A stretch of 64,000 bases of DNA, taken from contig JABWDB010000109.1 of assembly GCA_019614645.1 (NCBI GenBank), forward strand, positions 61,747 to 125,746. The letters are read 5' to 3'. Each line of letters starts with the position of its first letter. Within the stretch, counting starts at the first letter, position 1. Source of the DNA: Stratiolaelaps scimitus (lineage: Eukaryota; Arthropoda; Arachnida; Mesostigmata; Laelapidae). A program made the translations under genes and the position numbers. The notes under the pieces are model-generated. The model searched no databases. It was not told the origin of the DNA and saw only the letters and a list, made by a program, of their open reading frames with translations. This document shows positions 1 through 23,057 of the stretch, piece by piece.

Positions 1-153
1 GTTTTCAGCACATGCCGAGAAATAGGCCTCACATTCGTCGTATTGTTCGGAATACAGAAGGCATATATAATATACTGGTTAGAGCCTCGGTTAGAGCCTC
101 GGTCAAAAATAATCGGTGAAATCTCAGTCAGCTGTGGCAACCAGAACACCCAC

Positions 154-10737
<10,584 letters not shown>

Positions 10738-11628
10738 TGCTGGAGGACACACGGAGCCAACACTGAAATAGACAGCATGCCGTGAACATTATCATATACA
10801 GTGCGTTAATCAATACAACGATGTAATAATGAAAATAAGATAATGAAAAAAAAGAAAAGATAAAATAAGCTATTTTTAACATTTAATTGCAAATCTCATC
10901 AGAACAACTCACGATTAAGGCCAACTCTAGGTGTAACCTAACGTTCAGCTAGTAATTTCATGTACTTTATGTATAACTTACAATATTCGGCGAGCTATAA
11001 TAGTTCTAATACATGTTGAGACCACTCTTGATCACCAAGGCTTTAACATCGGTAGCAATAATTAGAAGGTTGCTCAGAATGTGGAACGGCACACGTAAAC
11101 ATACAAGCACCTTGAGAAAATAATTGTCCCCTGAAAAACGCTGCATTGCCGATTGGGCCTATTTGACAGAATTTGATTAACATATTCCAACTACGAGTAT
11201 AATGAACGCCCGAAGTGGAGATAGTAGTCATTGAATGGCGGTTGATCGTCTTTCTTTTTGGAATTGCTAGCTTCAGGAACAATATGCATTCCTTTTAGAA
11301 AACTCACTCACAACAGGTACGACAATAACGATTACCAGAAATGTGATTTCAATCCCAATGTAGTTGTTAATCAATATCTAAAAAAGTATTTTAACTACAC
11401 AGGGTAAAGCGTTGCAAGAGTACCACGTAGCGAATCACAACAGCACAACTGGTAGCAACATGGAGTTATTTGTACGGCCGACAACCGGGGTGAACGTTCA
11501 TTTGTGTGAAAGAGTAAACAAGACAATACGAACTCAAGGGTGGCCGGCATCAGGCGCAACGAGCTGTAACAAGCCACCGTGATCCGCCCCCTTCTCGCCT
11601 TGGACTCTTTTGAAACGATCCGCGTAAC

Positions 11629-12034
11629 CAATATTTCCTCGCAAGCTCTGCCTCTTCAATCGACGTCGTGGCTATGTGATCTCCGAAACTGGCGCTACGG
11701 ACGGTGACATGTGCAGGCAACAAAGTCGGCACGCTATGCAAAGGATTCAACAGGATCGACAAATGCAGCTCGAATTTGGGGTCACTTGAGGAATAGAGCT
11801 CGTGAGTCCTCTCCTACAGATCGGTAGCTGGGATCGCGTTTATTACAAAGAGAAAGTGTCGATGTACCTGTCCACATCCTCGAGGGTTTCAGACATTTCT
11901 CCGTGGAACTCCTGCGACTCGCACAGTCGGTCACAGCACCCTGTAGCGGCTCCGGTTCCACTACTTGATAATGATGAAGACTCGGCGCACGACGTTGTGG
12001 AAACGCCACTGACACCCGCGCAGGAGGACATCAC
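11629..12034 (-). CDS. Candidate exon pair of an unrecognised gene, or upstream exons of RCBTB
   Basis: A minus-strand ATG at 12034 opens a serine/cysteine-rich stretch, MMSSCAGVSGVSTTSCAESS onward, ending HGEMSETLEDVD. A GTACAT donor follows at 11867 (exon 11868-12034, phase 2). A second candidate exon at 11629-11694 follows a GTAG acceptor and continues in phase as SFGDHIATTSIEEAELARKY before a GTTACG donor. Codon choice looks coding-like (G/C third positions). The phase does not fit directly onto the RCBTB start exon, so they are either 5' exons with a missing link or a separate gene. No family was recognised. Confidence 0.25.
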
Positions 12035-13895
12035 AAAAGCCGCAGCTGTGTAACTAAATCCTGTTTTCGCGATAGCAGCAAAGGAACGGACAATATAGAA
12101 GAATCACGTCTGAAATTTGGAGAAAGATACCCTACCCATGTTACCAACGATTGGAAACGCAAGCCTGCTCGAATCGGTATGTAGCCTTCGAAACGGACAG
12201 CCCATGAAGTGGACGTTGCTTTTTTGTTATTAGAGAAGATATATCTCAGGGGGAATTTTAAGCAATTATTGTAACCCTCGAGTTCCACGGCAGAAAACGA
12301 ACAAACTTGGAATGCAAGAAAGTTGAATTCGAGAAATATATCATTTCGTTCTAGTGCCCTCGGGCTCGCTGGGTCGACTTTGGCTAACGTTACATTTTTT
12401 CTAAGTGTGTTCAATGGACGATCACCAAGTACTTAATAAGAAGAACCACTGCTAGCGACCGTTTCGATGAAATATATGGGAAAATATATTTTAAGTTAAA
12501 AAGAGGGGGAAACACAATATGACTACTTGTTCGACCAACGGTGTAGACACCTTCTACGATAACAAATTGGAACGCCGCGGACGGCGTATAGAGAGCACAA
12601 GGTCAACGTAAACTCCATGAAAATCGAGGACAGGCGACAAGTAGGATAAAATATGCACTTAACTAGAATTATCACTGTAATAATACACAACATTACTCCA
12701 CTTGTGTAAACAAATCAGTTAAGCTCAACATTTCGAGGAATATTGAAGCATAGCTGCGGTACAAGCTGTCATCAGACATATCCACCAGTGGTGATCTATT
12801 GTTGTGCTCTTCGTTAGACATGACGCACACTTGTTTTCGAAGAAATGAAAATATTGCGACGTTTCTTAGTGCGCTGTTTCCGACGGCTCTAATATTCAAC
12901 TAAACAGACACACAATGTACTGGTGAAATGAACGTATTCTAAGGAAAATAGCAGGGTATTGTGGGTGAAGTTTTACGCAAAAATCTAAGGTGGATATAGA
13001 TGGAGTCGGAGGTATGAAATGCAGCGATTGATAATGCGGTTCATTAAGATACAAAAAAAAAACACTCACACCAGAGACGGTTGTTAACGAGCAGTTAAGT
13101 AATTTTCAGATAATAAGGAATTCTCTAGCAACTTAAGTATGTCATTCACTAATTGATAGATGGTCCTACCTCAAACCTTTGTTTTATAGGACATGGCATT
13201 CTATTAGTAGCTTCCTTTTTTGAGCCAGTGATTCTAATTGATACTTTTGCTGTAAAAATCGAATTACTGGTACTACCTAGCAATGAATACCCTCCGAAAT
13301 TTTGTGGTCCAAGATGAATCCGAACGGCATTAGAACAACGCTCCACTGTCAGCTGATCGAATGACAAAAATTAACAGCTATACCCAAAAATCTCCTCTTT
13401 CTCTCACCTCAAAAACCAACAGGGCCAGGGTTTGTGGGCTAGCAAATTCGTGTCAGGCCAAAAAAAGCAATTCTTTGTCAGGAGAGCACCATAGGAGAGT
13501 CGTCACTATAATCCTAACAACAGAAATATTCACGTACACAGCAAACTAGTGCACATCATAAATACGTGTAACGCTCGACGAATCGCAGCAGATTGCTCGC
13601 GTTCTATGTCGTTCGTTAACCCGCATGCAGAGATCGAGATAACGGCCGCCTCCGCAAAAACAGTCACGCTCACAGCCAAATCGGGGAACGCGCTGGGGGC
13701 TGAACTAAGGGACAAGGATCACGAAACGTGAAAACAACTCACTCGAAATACAACAACTCACGCACGGGCTCCTGACTACCACCACCACTATTGCTCCTGC
13801 TGCTGAACGGTACAACGAATGCTGTGGAAGCGCGTCGTCTGCTACCTGTCAAAACATTATACCAATAATAACAATAATAAAGATGTGGATCGGCG
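12035..13895. other. No recognisable gene
   Basis: Several short open frames of 60-130 codons occur on both strands, but none shows a family motif or flanking splice signals that I trust. No tandem arrays stand out. Confidence 0.5.
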
Positions 13896-14010
13896 CTCCA
13901 GTTCGGAGGAGAGACACGCACATAGGTGCACGGGCTCGATCCCCACCGTTGCACATTTGCACTTTATTATTTATTAAGGTTATCCGTCTTATGAAGCAAT
14001 GGCGAAAGCA
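13896..14010 (+). mobile_element. tRNA-type SINE copy 2
   Basis: It shares with copies at 530-640 and 16600-16705 the ordered blocks TTCGGAGG, ACACGCACATA, GGCTCGATCCCC, CCGTTGCACATTTGC and CCGTCTTATGAAGCAATG. The GGCTCGATCCCC block is a degenerate RNA polymerase III B-box. It is the only plus-strand copy. Confidence 0.55.
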
Positions 14011-15627
14011 GTTGTAGCGTGAACGTTAAATGGTGGCTGTGGGTCGGCCTGGAAAATGCATTTACTCCAGTTCGGAGACGAGGAACGAATTCATAAAGGG
14101 CTCATTAAACCCGGCGCGCCCTTCCGAATCGCATTTATGTTTTTGTTCAGTTGTTGTACGGGGGAAAGTTAGCACAAGGTGCCGTTTAAGTTTCGTTTAT
14201 CGTGGATGGAATTGATTTCGAACAGGTGCGCACTTGTTTAGATTTTGTACACTCGTGGATAACAAGTGCTTACTCTCACGGATTGCATTTATTATCATAA
14301 TCTCGTACGAGTGGTGACGCTACAATATAACACAATTTTTGCACATTTTGTGTGGCCATTTAATAAAAGCGTGGTGTTTATTACGAGTATATTAACAAAC
14401 AGGACTGGCTGGGACATCTGTTTGATTTCTGAGGGACTATATCCTAAAATGCAACTTCATTATTTGCCTAAGCTGAATTGGAAAACAAACGTAGTTCGTT
14501 ACCTCCCGAATGCGAAGTACAATAATAGTTTTGAGAAATTTTCCTTTAAACGCATGGACACCACCAGAGATTCTCCGGGTTTGCTTGGATTTGGTCCCAA
14601 TTCACACATACCTCCGGTCCATCCCTCCCCTAGAAGTAATCATCACAATTGCATCTAAACGGTCCGCTGAATTATCAGGTTTCATTCTATCCAATCCTCA
14701 ATGTGTTTCACGTGTTAATGATCTGTATTTATCTGTATACGAGACTAAGTTCACAGGATTTGGGCTTGTAATTGTGTAAGGAAACGCATTTAATTTACGA
14801 ATAATCGACATAGAATTCAACAAATGAGGTTCGCGAATCATGATTTCGAGAGATGATGTTGATGTGAGGTGTTTTCCTGCATTTAAATTCTAACTGGTGT
14901 TGTTGCTTCGGACCGTTAGCGTACCAACGCACTGCACCATCTTAACGCCAGATACAACTATGCTCATTATGAGTTCTTAAAAAATTTATCGGCCCAACAA
15001 ATATTTATAATTATTCATATGGCAACAATCCCTTATAATGATGATAGTTTGCCGCTAGAGAGGTGAAAAAAGGTGACGGCCAACAAAAGGTGACATTGTA
15101 TTTCATAATATCGTCGCGCCTGAACTTCTAGATATGAATTAAGAGCATTGTCGCACTGATCGTTACGGCGTTTTGTAACTAACTACTATCTATGGTTGTG
15201 TCGTATTCATTCGTGTTTACGTGTTTGCTTAAATTGCGCATGGTATCATGAACCGTTTTGCACCCACGATCGCATGACGCTACTCAATATAGTATCACTG
15301 ACGCCTATCGGTGTTTCGAAGCCCCTCTCAGCTACGCTAACTTCGCCACTGCCGCCATAGGCACTACCTGAAAACAAAGGTCATCCAGGACGACCTACAC
15401 CACACTCTAGGCAGATCGTAGAGAACACACCTGATCCTTCAATTCCTCGGTGTGTAATCCTGCATTGTATTTTAAATAAAGGCGTGTGCTTCTTTCTTTG
15501 GTCACAGGCAATAGAGACAGTTTATCATTACATAAAGGAGGGGGCAAGAGTACAGTGCTATACAAAGTTTATTGGTTTATCAACTAAACTTCAGCTGTTT
15601 CCAACGTTTAAGTTCGTTTTATGTCAT
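14011..15627. other. No recognisable gene
   Basis: The longest frame, of 130 codons at 14266-14658, is hydrophobic near its start and matches no family I know. A short second echo of the SINE head (CTCCAGTTCGGAGACGAGG) occurs near 14067. Confidence 0.45.
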
Positions 15628-15713
15628 TACTAGGTCGTCGCGAGACTCGAACCTGTGGCCTTCGTCTTTTTATAGCCAGACACTTAGCCGTCTAAGTCGC
15701 CGCTTTGCGAAAA
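15628..15713 (-). repeat. tRNA-like sequence, probably a SINE head or tRNA pseudogene
   Basis: On the minus strand an A-box-like TTAGACGGCTAAGTG is followed, at tRNA spacing, by a B-box-like GGTTCGAGTCTC. Acceptor- and T-stem pairing is poor, so a functional tRNA is unlikely. Confidence 0.4.
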
Positions 15714-15927
15714 TGTAGTCTTCCGGTTGACGCAGAGATGGAAGATAGGGTGGTTAACATGTGATCCTATGCGAAAAGGAGATGCTAGTATACCGCTAAT
15801 TCGAATATGTATACCATTCTGGAATGGTGATGAGCAGCACGGAGTATTCGCAGTCTCTCAGATGTTCAAAGTGACCACTCTCACCATTAACACGTTCTGG
15901 TTGTCTGTTCGAGACACTGAAGCCTAT

Positions 15928-16000
15928 TTTTTTGAGATAACCCTTAGCTCTACCCTTATCTGACAGGCCTCAGCACTTAATCTTTTAGGTATCACTGCTC
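15928..16000 (-). mobile_element. Short retroposon (Family S) copy
   Basis: The sense strand is minus. It carries TACCTAAAAGATTAAG, GCTGAGGCCTGTCAGATA and AGAGCTAAGGGTTATCTC, ending in an A-run. The 8-bp word aagcctat flanks it on both sides (15920-15927 and 16001-16008) as a target-site duplication. Related copies are at 48071-48159, 53154-53228 and 55275-55350. Confidence 0.65.
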
Positions 16001-16599
16001 AAGCCTATGTCGACGCAACTCCTTCTGGATGATGATGATCTCTCATAGTGCCTTGTAGTTCTGGCAAGGTGACGTCCCTTAACACTCTGAGAAGGCGCGC
16101 TATGCTTCAAAGAAAATCGATCTAGTACTTCTTATAAGATAAATCTATTCACACACTCATGGCAATATATAGTACAGCTCGAGAAAATTGAGATGAGCAT
16201 TATTCGACCTGATAATGATCTCAATGATTACATTAGCCTGCTGTTCCTCAATATAGCTTCTATATTATAAGATGTCTAGTTCAAGAGCAGCAGTTCTAGG
16301 TTTTAATATTTCGGAATTGTTGACGTTTCAGATATGAACATCTGGTTTGCGTTGCTGTTCACAGTATCGGGCTAATTACCTTTTGAAACAGAACACAAAT
16401 GGAATCCGTTTCCTCGGAATTTTCACATTTTTTGGATATCCCTCGCCTGTGATGGGCGCATCACGAATTCAGCGGGCCAATATATCAGTCCCGTTCCGCA
16501 TTCTCAATCCTGAGATACCCAAAATGGAGGTATCTCTAGCCATTACAGCAATGTTTTCCGGCTCACTCTCAGGAAACCTTTAACGTCCGCTGTATTGAT

Positions 16600-16705
16600 G
16601 TTGCATTGCTTCGAAAGACGGACGCCCCCAAAGGCAAATGCCCAACGGCGGGGATCGAACCAGTAAGCGTACGTGTCTTCTTCGGGTGCACCGAGGCGAA
16701 CTCAG
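16600..16705 (-). mobile_element. tRNA-type SINE copy 3
   Basis: On the minus strand it has a perfect B-box, GGTTCGATCCCC. CCGTTGGGCATTTGCC and CGTCCGTCTTTCGAAGC then follow, with GTTCGCCTCGGTGC and ACACGTACGC upstream. It aligns by eye with copies 1 and 2 over about 100 bases. Confidence 0.6.
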
Positions 16706-17030
16706 ATGTAACACACCAGGCTTGGCCAGCCGCTGTGGCACACACTCAACTTCAATCTTAATTACAGAATTTCTGGCTTGTCAGATACACCACAGATGGT
16801 GCGTATACGACTTTCATAGTGCCATTTATAAAATGCTACCTTCTCGCACTCAAATGAAAATAACTGAAGGAATCTTCCGACAAGCATAGTAGTTTATAGC
16901 AGCTACATGTGATCAAATCCAAGAATCAAAATAGGTAACGCGATAATATCGATTCAACTCAAGCAGATTGTCACAGCGTGTATATATATATATATATATA
17001 CACGTATTTTTCATTTTTCATTTTTTTTTT

Positions 17031-18266
17031 GGCATTTCATTCGAACTGTTCGTACCTGAAATGCCAATAACTTTTGAACTAAATGAGTTAGAACAAAGAT
17101 TTTTTGGTATGAGTTAGAGATACTCCCCAGCTTTATTTATACACCTATTTTGAGATAGCCAAAATTTACCGTTCGCATTTCCATGTATAATTTCGTTAAC
17201 TATGGCTATTGTGAGTAAGTCGACGTTTGCATATGGGACCCCACCTATTGCCCTTTTTAATGCATGGAAACAACCATAATCACATGGGCTTAAATCGGGA
17301 GAATATGGGGGTTGATGCCATCGCTCAATATTGTTCCCCTCCATCCACGCCGTAATTTCAGCAGTGCAATGAGGCAACATTGTCGTCGAGTAACCACACT
17401 CGGTGCTGTCGATCCCCACGCCATTTGTTCATCAATCTCTTCAAGAAGTCGAGATATCGGGGAGCATTGAGTTTTTCTTTTGCGGCTAATATTTCGTAAT
17501 GGCAAACGTCCTTGATATCCAGGACGAGTATGATCAGTCCGAATCTATCTGGCACTGCCACAGACGTCTCCGCTTCAGCTTGTCGGAGCCACTGTTTTGC
17601 TTGGTCCTTCTCAGGAGGTCTATGCAGGCTAATCCATGTCTCGTCTATCAACTCCGTGTGTTCTAAGCGACTGGTTTGTTGCGTATAAGTCTTCAAATTA
17701 TATGTCGAACACTCCACACGCGTTTTCATCTGGTCAGCACTCAGTGTATGGGGAACCCATTTTGCATTATTTTTCTTCATCTTCATTATATTGGTGATAA
17801 TTCTATGACACGTCACCTGAGGAATCCAAGTTTCAGCCGACAAAGACTCCATGGACCAAGCTCTAGTTTGCTCAATTATGTCAATCCGTTCGTCCCTTGT
17901 CGCACCTGATTTCTGGTCCCCGCCTCGGTGGTCATCGGTGTCCAAATTGCCACTGTTAAATCGCGCGCACCAACGCCGCACCGTACGCGGGCATAAGGCA
18001 GACCTGCCGTACGCGTTCACTAATTTTCGATGGATTTCAGCTGGAGGGGGTCCTTGGAGAAGCAAAAACGTGATGCTTTCCCGTTGATTTTTGGGGGAAT
18101 TAGCACTTTTTGCTGCAGTGTCCGTCTTTCTGATCGTATCGAAACCACTCTGTGTTCGAAAGAAAGCCACGTTTCTGTCGCGCGCGCACTCCAAGTATCA
18201 ACGCACTGTGTCGCGTAGTTCGTACTGTGCGCCATTCGATAGAGCGGACAGTTCGAATGCAATGCC
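17031..18266 (-). mobile_element. Mariner-type DNA transposon with terminal inverted repeats
   Basis: The first 22 bases (17031-17052) and the reverse complement of the last 22 (18245-18266) agree at 20 of 22 positions, sharing ggcatt and cattcgaactgt. The element is about 1.24 kb, normal for mariner. It encodes a frameshifted transposase. The TA target dinucleotide is not clear at the left border, which abuts a T-run. Confidence 0.8.
17114..18194 (-). pseudogene. Mariner transposase, broken by one frameshift
   Basis: The first frame (18194-17358, 278 aa) has N-terminal helix-turn-helix features (AYGRSALCPRTVRRWCARFN), the first catalytic Asp in LIDETWISLHRPP, and the second in VWLLDDNV. A frameshift near 17360-17390 passes into the second frame, which carries HCTAEITAWMEG and QPPYSPDLSPCDYGCFHALK with the third Asp. 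The spacing between second and third Asp is about 34 residues, as in mariner DD34D enzymes. The protein would cut and paste the element at TA sites, but this copy cannot make it in one frame. Confidence 0.82.
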
Positions 18267-18370
18267 CTAATATATAGACTCTGAATAATCTGAGTTGCGG
18301 CACCGTCATCGTAGAATAATAAGCACATTCTAATTATTGTTATTTGCTTATTTTTCGGATACGAATAGCT

Positions 18371-18490
18371 GCTGTCAATGTAGTTAAAGTCCATTTCAGC
18401 TTTTCATCTCAAGTCAATGTAGTTAAAGTCCATTTCTGCATTTCAGCTCTGCTGTCAATGTAGTTAAAGTCCATTTCAGCATTTCAGCTC
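18371..18490 (+). repeat. Three imperfect tandem repeats of about 40 bp
   Basis: The unit contains gtcaatgtagttaaagtcca followed by tttc-rich spacers. Copies begin near 18374, 18413 and 18453. It lies about 100 bp from the mariner end. Confidence 0.8.
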
Positions 18491-19796
18491 AAACCTACTT
18501 TTCTCCACATCGGTTTCATCTACAAGCCTCTAATTTACCACATGCACATCCTCTGGACATGATCGTAGCATGACAAAAAAAATACTTCGTACATTTTAAG
18601 GTTATGCTTATATTACTATTATAAATATAATACTACAGTACGACAAATTTATATTCTCAGCGATCGATAATTACCCCTTACACGTTAGCATATTTCTGTT
18701 TCATTGATGTAATTGCTAGACGCCTCTTACACTTAATTTCGTTTTACGAGTACTTTGGGATTGTAAAAGTGCCCCCTGCCGTGTGAATACACGACGAATT
18801 GAAATTAAGAAATAGTTCTGCCCCACATACCCCTTCCTGCACCGACTCCTTTAGTATTGACAAACACAACACAATACACTGCTGCATTATGATATTACCA
18901 TCTTATTTTATTTGCAAGTGTGTTGTTAATCATAGTTCATTTGAGTCTGCTTCTTATAAGCTTGAGTAATAGGATTTCACTTCGAGGGGATTCGTTCGCT
19001 CTGGAAAGAACCCCATCTATTTAAGACCACCAAAAGGCTATCACCGATTTGTATTATAGATACAACCGTACCGTCCTTTTTGGCCGTCCCACAAGCGCGA
19101 GCTTCTCCATATTATATATTACTACATCCATTTATATTCATTCAATCTACAATTGAAACAATTGCGCATGCACTCGACATTTCCTCGTATCCCCGTGCAG
19201 GCCTTTATCGTCCGTGGCAGGACAAAACCATCCTGTCGTAAGTATCTTCTCTGCCCTTGTCCACTTGGGCGAAGTGACTCCATCCGTTGGTCGCGATCAC
19301 TGTTGATGTTGACATTCTGAGACGCTTTGGCTGGTCGTCATCACGCCACTGGACACTGCGGCAGTCGTTCGTCTCGATTTCGTGCCAACAACGTCATTAG
19401 TCGTCGGGGGGAGCACAGTCGCTCGCTTATGAGGAGGAGGAACTAGTTCTGTCTGCAAAGTCGAAGTGCCGCTGTTTACGGCGAGACGCACGCTCTAATG
19501 CTGGGAATTTACACATTGACGGGAGTCGTCCAGCAAGTTAGCACAATACCTATCTGCCATGAAAAGGGATACGGTGTCCGATATAAACATCTAATGAACA
19601 ATGGTATCGGTTCTTTCCAATTCTTTCCAAATGCTCGTCAGTGGGCGTGAGTTCATCTGGAGAAATGACAAAGTGAAGCAGTCTCGGCTACCGAACATGA
19701 TTATGCTAACACGAATGGTCATTTATAATGGTAGTTGGCGCGTTTACGCATAATAGCAGCTGCTTGACGTATAACAACATGTAACTTGCTAGGGCT
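18491..19796. other. No recognisable gene
   Basis: One minus-strand frame at 19297-19491 (64 codons, T/S/P-rich, G/C-biased third positions) could be an exon, but its GTGATC donor is weak and no family is recognised. Confidence 0.4.
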
Positions 19797-19935
19797 GATA
19801 TAATAATAATTAACGCTTTATTTATTTTAACGCTTATTTTAAGGGCTTATATTTTTAACAGCAATGACTTATATTTTAATCTACGGCTGTTAGCGTATTG
19901 CAAGAGAGCAGTACGCTCTGCATGGTTACAAAATC
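19797..19935 (-). mobile_element. 5'-truncated LINE 3' end
   Basis: On the minus strand the stretch ends AATAAAGCGTTA with TTA/ATT repeats, like the 3' end of the LINE at 2500-6430 (AATAAAGCGTTATTATTA). Upstream it has a diverged counterpart of the tract near 6365 (ACGCTAACAGCC against ATAGCGGCTAAC). Confidence 0.4.
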
Positions 19936-21414
19936 CCTCAAATGTTTGCTATATTCTATGAGGACTGTACCTATGACACAAGGGACCTGGAACCGCCTGG
20001 AGGCTAACAGATGCATGGACAGAAAATCGAGATATCTTATTAACACATGTGGGTGACTTCACCTCCACCTGCGCTCTGTTGCGGTAATGGATGGTAATGT
20101 TAATGGTTTGTAGCTAACAATGGTTGGGATGGTACCGTAGTGGTGCCCAAACGGGGTGATTAGATAGCCTGCCATATGTGTTATATAATATGATCCCATC
20201 GACCAGAATCATGCAGAATGTGGTCCACACTAGCCGAATTGCATTATTCAATTTTATCAAAATAAAACGCAGCTCGATATTTGTTTAAATTTCCGTGTTT
20301 ACTTTGCAGCCATAAGGCCTTGTTATTCGCCGCCGGCAACGTCCATAACTCCAGTCAAGCCACAATCAGCCTTGCTGGATACGTTAGTTGCTGTGGAAAT
20401 CTATCGCAATATTAGTGAGGATATTTTTAAATGTACAAAAAAGGTCTGACTTTGTAGCAAATTGTCCCGTGAAAATCGTTGTAATTAATTCACTAATAAA
20501 ATTGCCATCTCCAAGATTGTACAGATATCAGCCAAAGCTGAAAAATAAAGTGGACTAATTTTGGCGGCTGCTCGGCATTTTCCACTCCTCCGTTCAGACA
20601 TACCTCGGTATTTAAAGTATATGGTGTAGTATGGTGTAGTATTAGCGAATGCAGGTCATTAGCAGCACTGCTCAATTAGCGATAGCAGAAGCGTGAGCAA
20701 ATAGGGTGGGCGTACAAATCCGGAACGTAGCATCTCAAATGTATTAAGCCACCGGTAAGGTACGATTCAGGGCGATGACTGATGATGAACGCGAATTGAC
20801 CAATGTCGCAGAGCGCCCGAAGTCAGACATTGACCGCATCAGATTGTGAAAAAAAAGCCGCACAATTTCAGACGTTCACCGAGTCCTCTTCGGCGGCTTG
20901 GCGAACTGCCAGAAGAAATATATGTTTGGAAAATTGTCGTCGTTTTTTGACGACGACAATCAAAAAAATAAGTGAACATTGTCAACTCAAATAGAACACA
21001 TGTTCTACGGCGCGACGCGCTGGCTGCTGCGTTGACAGATTGTTGCCACTTTGTTTCGCTGCGCTTTCTTTTAGCGTTGTGGCTTTAAGATGGTTACTGC
21101 GTCTCGTTTCGTACGATGATGAAATGTACTGCCAGCCGGGAGCATGTTTAAATTCTGCCTCTATTTCTGACCTTGCTGGACGTTTCCATAAACTACCTCG
21201 CGGGAATCAGTGTCTGCTGTATTCCGGGATAGTTTTATGACTGGGAGAAACGTACGAATAGCGGCTACCTTCTCTACTTTGTTCGAAATATGACTTTAAG
21301 ATAGTGTGCCTGATTTGTGTGTTGATTAGAAGTATGAATATGTAATTCTTACAGGTTGATTTTCAAGACACGCTTAAAGGATTTCAAGAAGGATGATTTT
21401 TCCGCAATAGTAAA

Positions 21415-21527
21415 ATGGATACCGCGGGAAATGTCGCATTCGTCCCACCAATTGTTACGAATCGCGATGAAAAGTCAACTGAAGAAGTGGACGAACTCGA
21501 AGTGAGATATTTAGAAGATATGATTCA
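21415..21527 (+). CDS. Candidate first coding exon of an unrecognised gene
   Basis: A CTTACAG acceptor at 21354 opens an exon whose ATG at 21415 starts MDTAGNVAFVPPIVTNRDEK and runs through acidic STEEVDELEVRYLEDMIQ to a GTAACA donor. The context AAAATGG is favourable. The acidic composition and clean borders suggest coding, but no partner exon was confirmed downstream. Confidence 0.3.
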
Positions 21528-21636
21528 AGTAACATTCGTTTCAATACGTTTTATGAGTTTGAGTGAGAGAGGAAAGGGGGAGAGAGAGAGAGAGAGTATG
21601 TTCATATTTGTGAAAATAAGGGTAGCCATGAATTAA

Positions 21637-21662
21637 AGTCCACCCTCATATGAGGGTGGACT
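21637..21662. repeat. Perfect 26-bp palindrome
   Basis: The 13-base arms meet at catatg with no spacer; each arm reads agtccaccctcat. It lies about 110 bp after the candidate exon at 21415-21527. Confidence 0.95.
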
Positions 21663-22981
21663 CGCGTAACATTGTAAAATGTTCATGTTTCGCACTCAAT
21701 ACCTAAACATAAGATAAACAATTATATCCGTACATTACTAATTGGCGTTACATAAATCTTAGATCATAGCAACCGCACATTACATGTGCTTCTGGCTTGC
21801 AGCGTCACATCAATATGATATAAATATATATATATTGTATATGTATATGAACAAACAATAACATGATAAAGAAAACCAAATTATCATATAAGTACTGTCA
21901 GGCGTTGTCGCAAGCGATCATCATTTGTGGCTCATCCATCTACGAATCTACGAACCAACGAATTAAATCAGTAAAATTGAATAAATTGGGTGTAGCTGTA
22001 TTTTCTTTCGCGTTTTCTCTATCCGACCTATCGATTAGTAGACGCAGTAGTAAACCAGATTGAGTGGTTCGACAATTTCGCGAGTTTGCTTCGAGGGTCG
22101 TTCGATGCTGTCTTCGTTCGAAATGTAGACGTATTACAAAATACCATCATCTTGAGGATGGGGGTGTCCGCTGATTAGAACTCTCACATCTCGGCGTTGA
22201 TTTTCTTGGATCTATTTTATTAGTGTTCATCATTGCAATGGCACCGTCACCATGAGATAATCTTCGCCCGAGGCGAACACTTCGATCGGTACAAGCGCAG
22301 CTTGTCGCTTCGCCTCGCCTTTGGTGTTCGTATTCTGTATATATCTCTCTCTCTCTCGATCTCTCTCGATCAGTGGCTACGTGCTTCAAACTCTTTCCGT
22401 CTTAGTAGAACTGTACAGGGCGGGCCGATTTAGACGGCCGATATCATACCGGCAAACACGTTGGTATCGTAGTAACACCGATTGGCTAGCATCGCCAGCA
22501 GGATTTGTCAGCCAAATAAATAATCATGCCTGCCTTACCCGTGTTACGCAGCGATGACGTCCCGTCGCTATGGCCGTCTGTATGTCGATCTGCCCAGCTG
22601 CTGTACTTACCTGTTCAGTGATGTTCGCTTCTGGAGCAAGTGTTTGTAATTAAAGAAAAAAAAATAGCTCTATCCGATGGTGAAAGTGACATTGCCACTA
22701 TGTCGACTTAATCGAGTCGCGGCATTTGACAAATGCGACCGCTTCAGCGTCATTGAGTTGGAATCTATAGCCGTCGGGTGAGATAACATGTCACCAGGCC
22801 TTGTCTGATGGAGCGTTTAGCGAAATCACAGATGAACGAAAATGTGACTGGATTATTTACTGTCTTATGAGGCAGTACCAGAACGAATTTCACGCAGGGC
22901 ATGCGAACACGCAGTCGTTGGCGGCTTATTAGTCTTGTTCTGGGTGACATTAGATGTGTATATGTTCGCCTGTTCATTTAC

Positions 22982-23057
22982 CTTGACTACCTTGCGCCAC
23001 TGCTGCTCGTAGGGGCCACGATTCCAGAAGCTATCAGCTAGAGCCAATATCTGATCT
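22982..23057 (-). CDS. Candidate internal exon of an unrecognised gene
   Basis: 76 bases between a CTGCAG acceptor and a GTAAAT donor read DQILALADSFWNRGPYEQQW then RKVVK with one leading base (phase 2 in, phase 0 out). The aromatic-rich composition looks like real protein. No partner exons or family were recognised. Confidence 0.3.

Noticed and set aside
1..153. Final RCBTB exon
   Set aside because: I looked for the family's FCINHLTEV-type segment on the minus strand; a TTCTGTATTCC word gives FCIP but what follows does not match and no acceptor precedes it.
15628..15713. Functional tRNA gene
   Set aside because: A- and B-box-like words are present but the acceptor and T stems do not pair properly.
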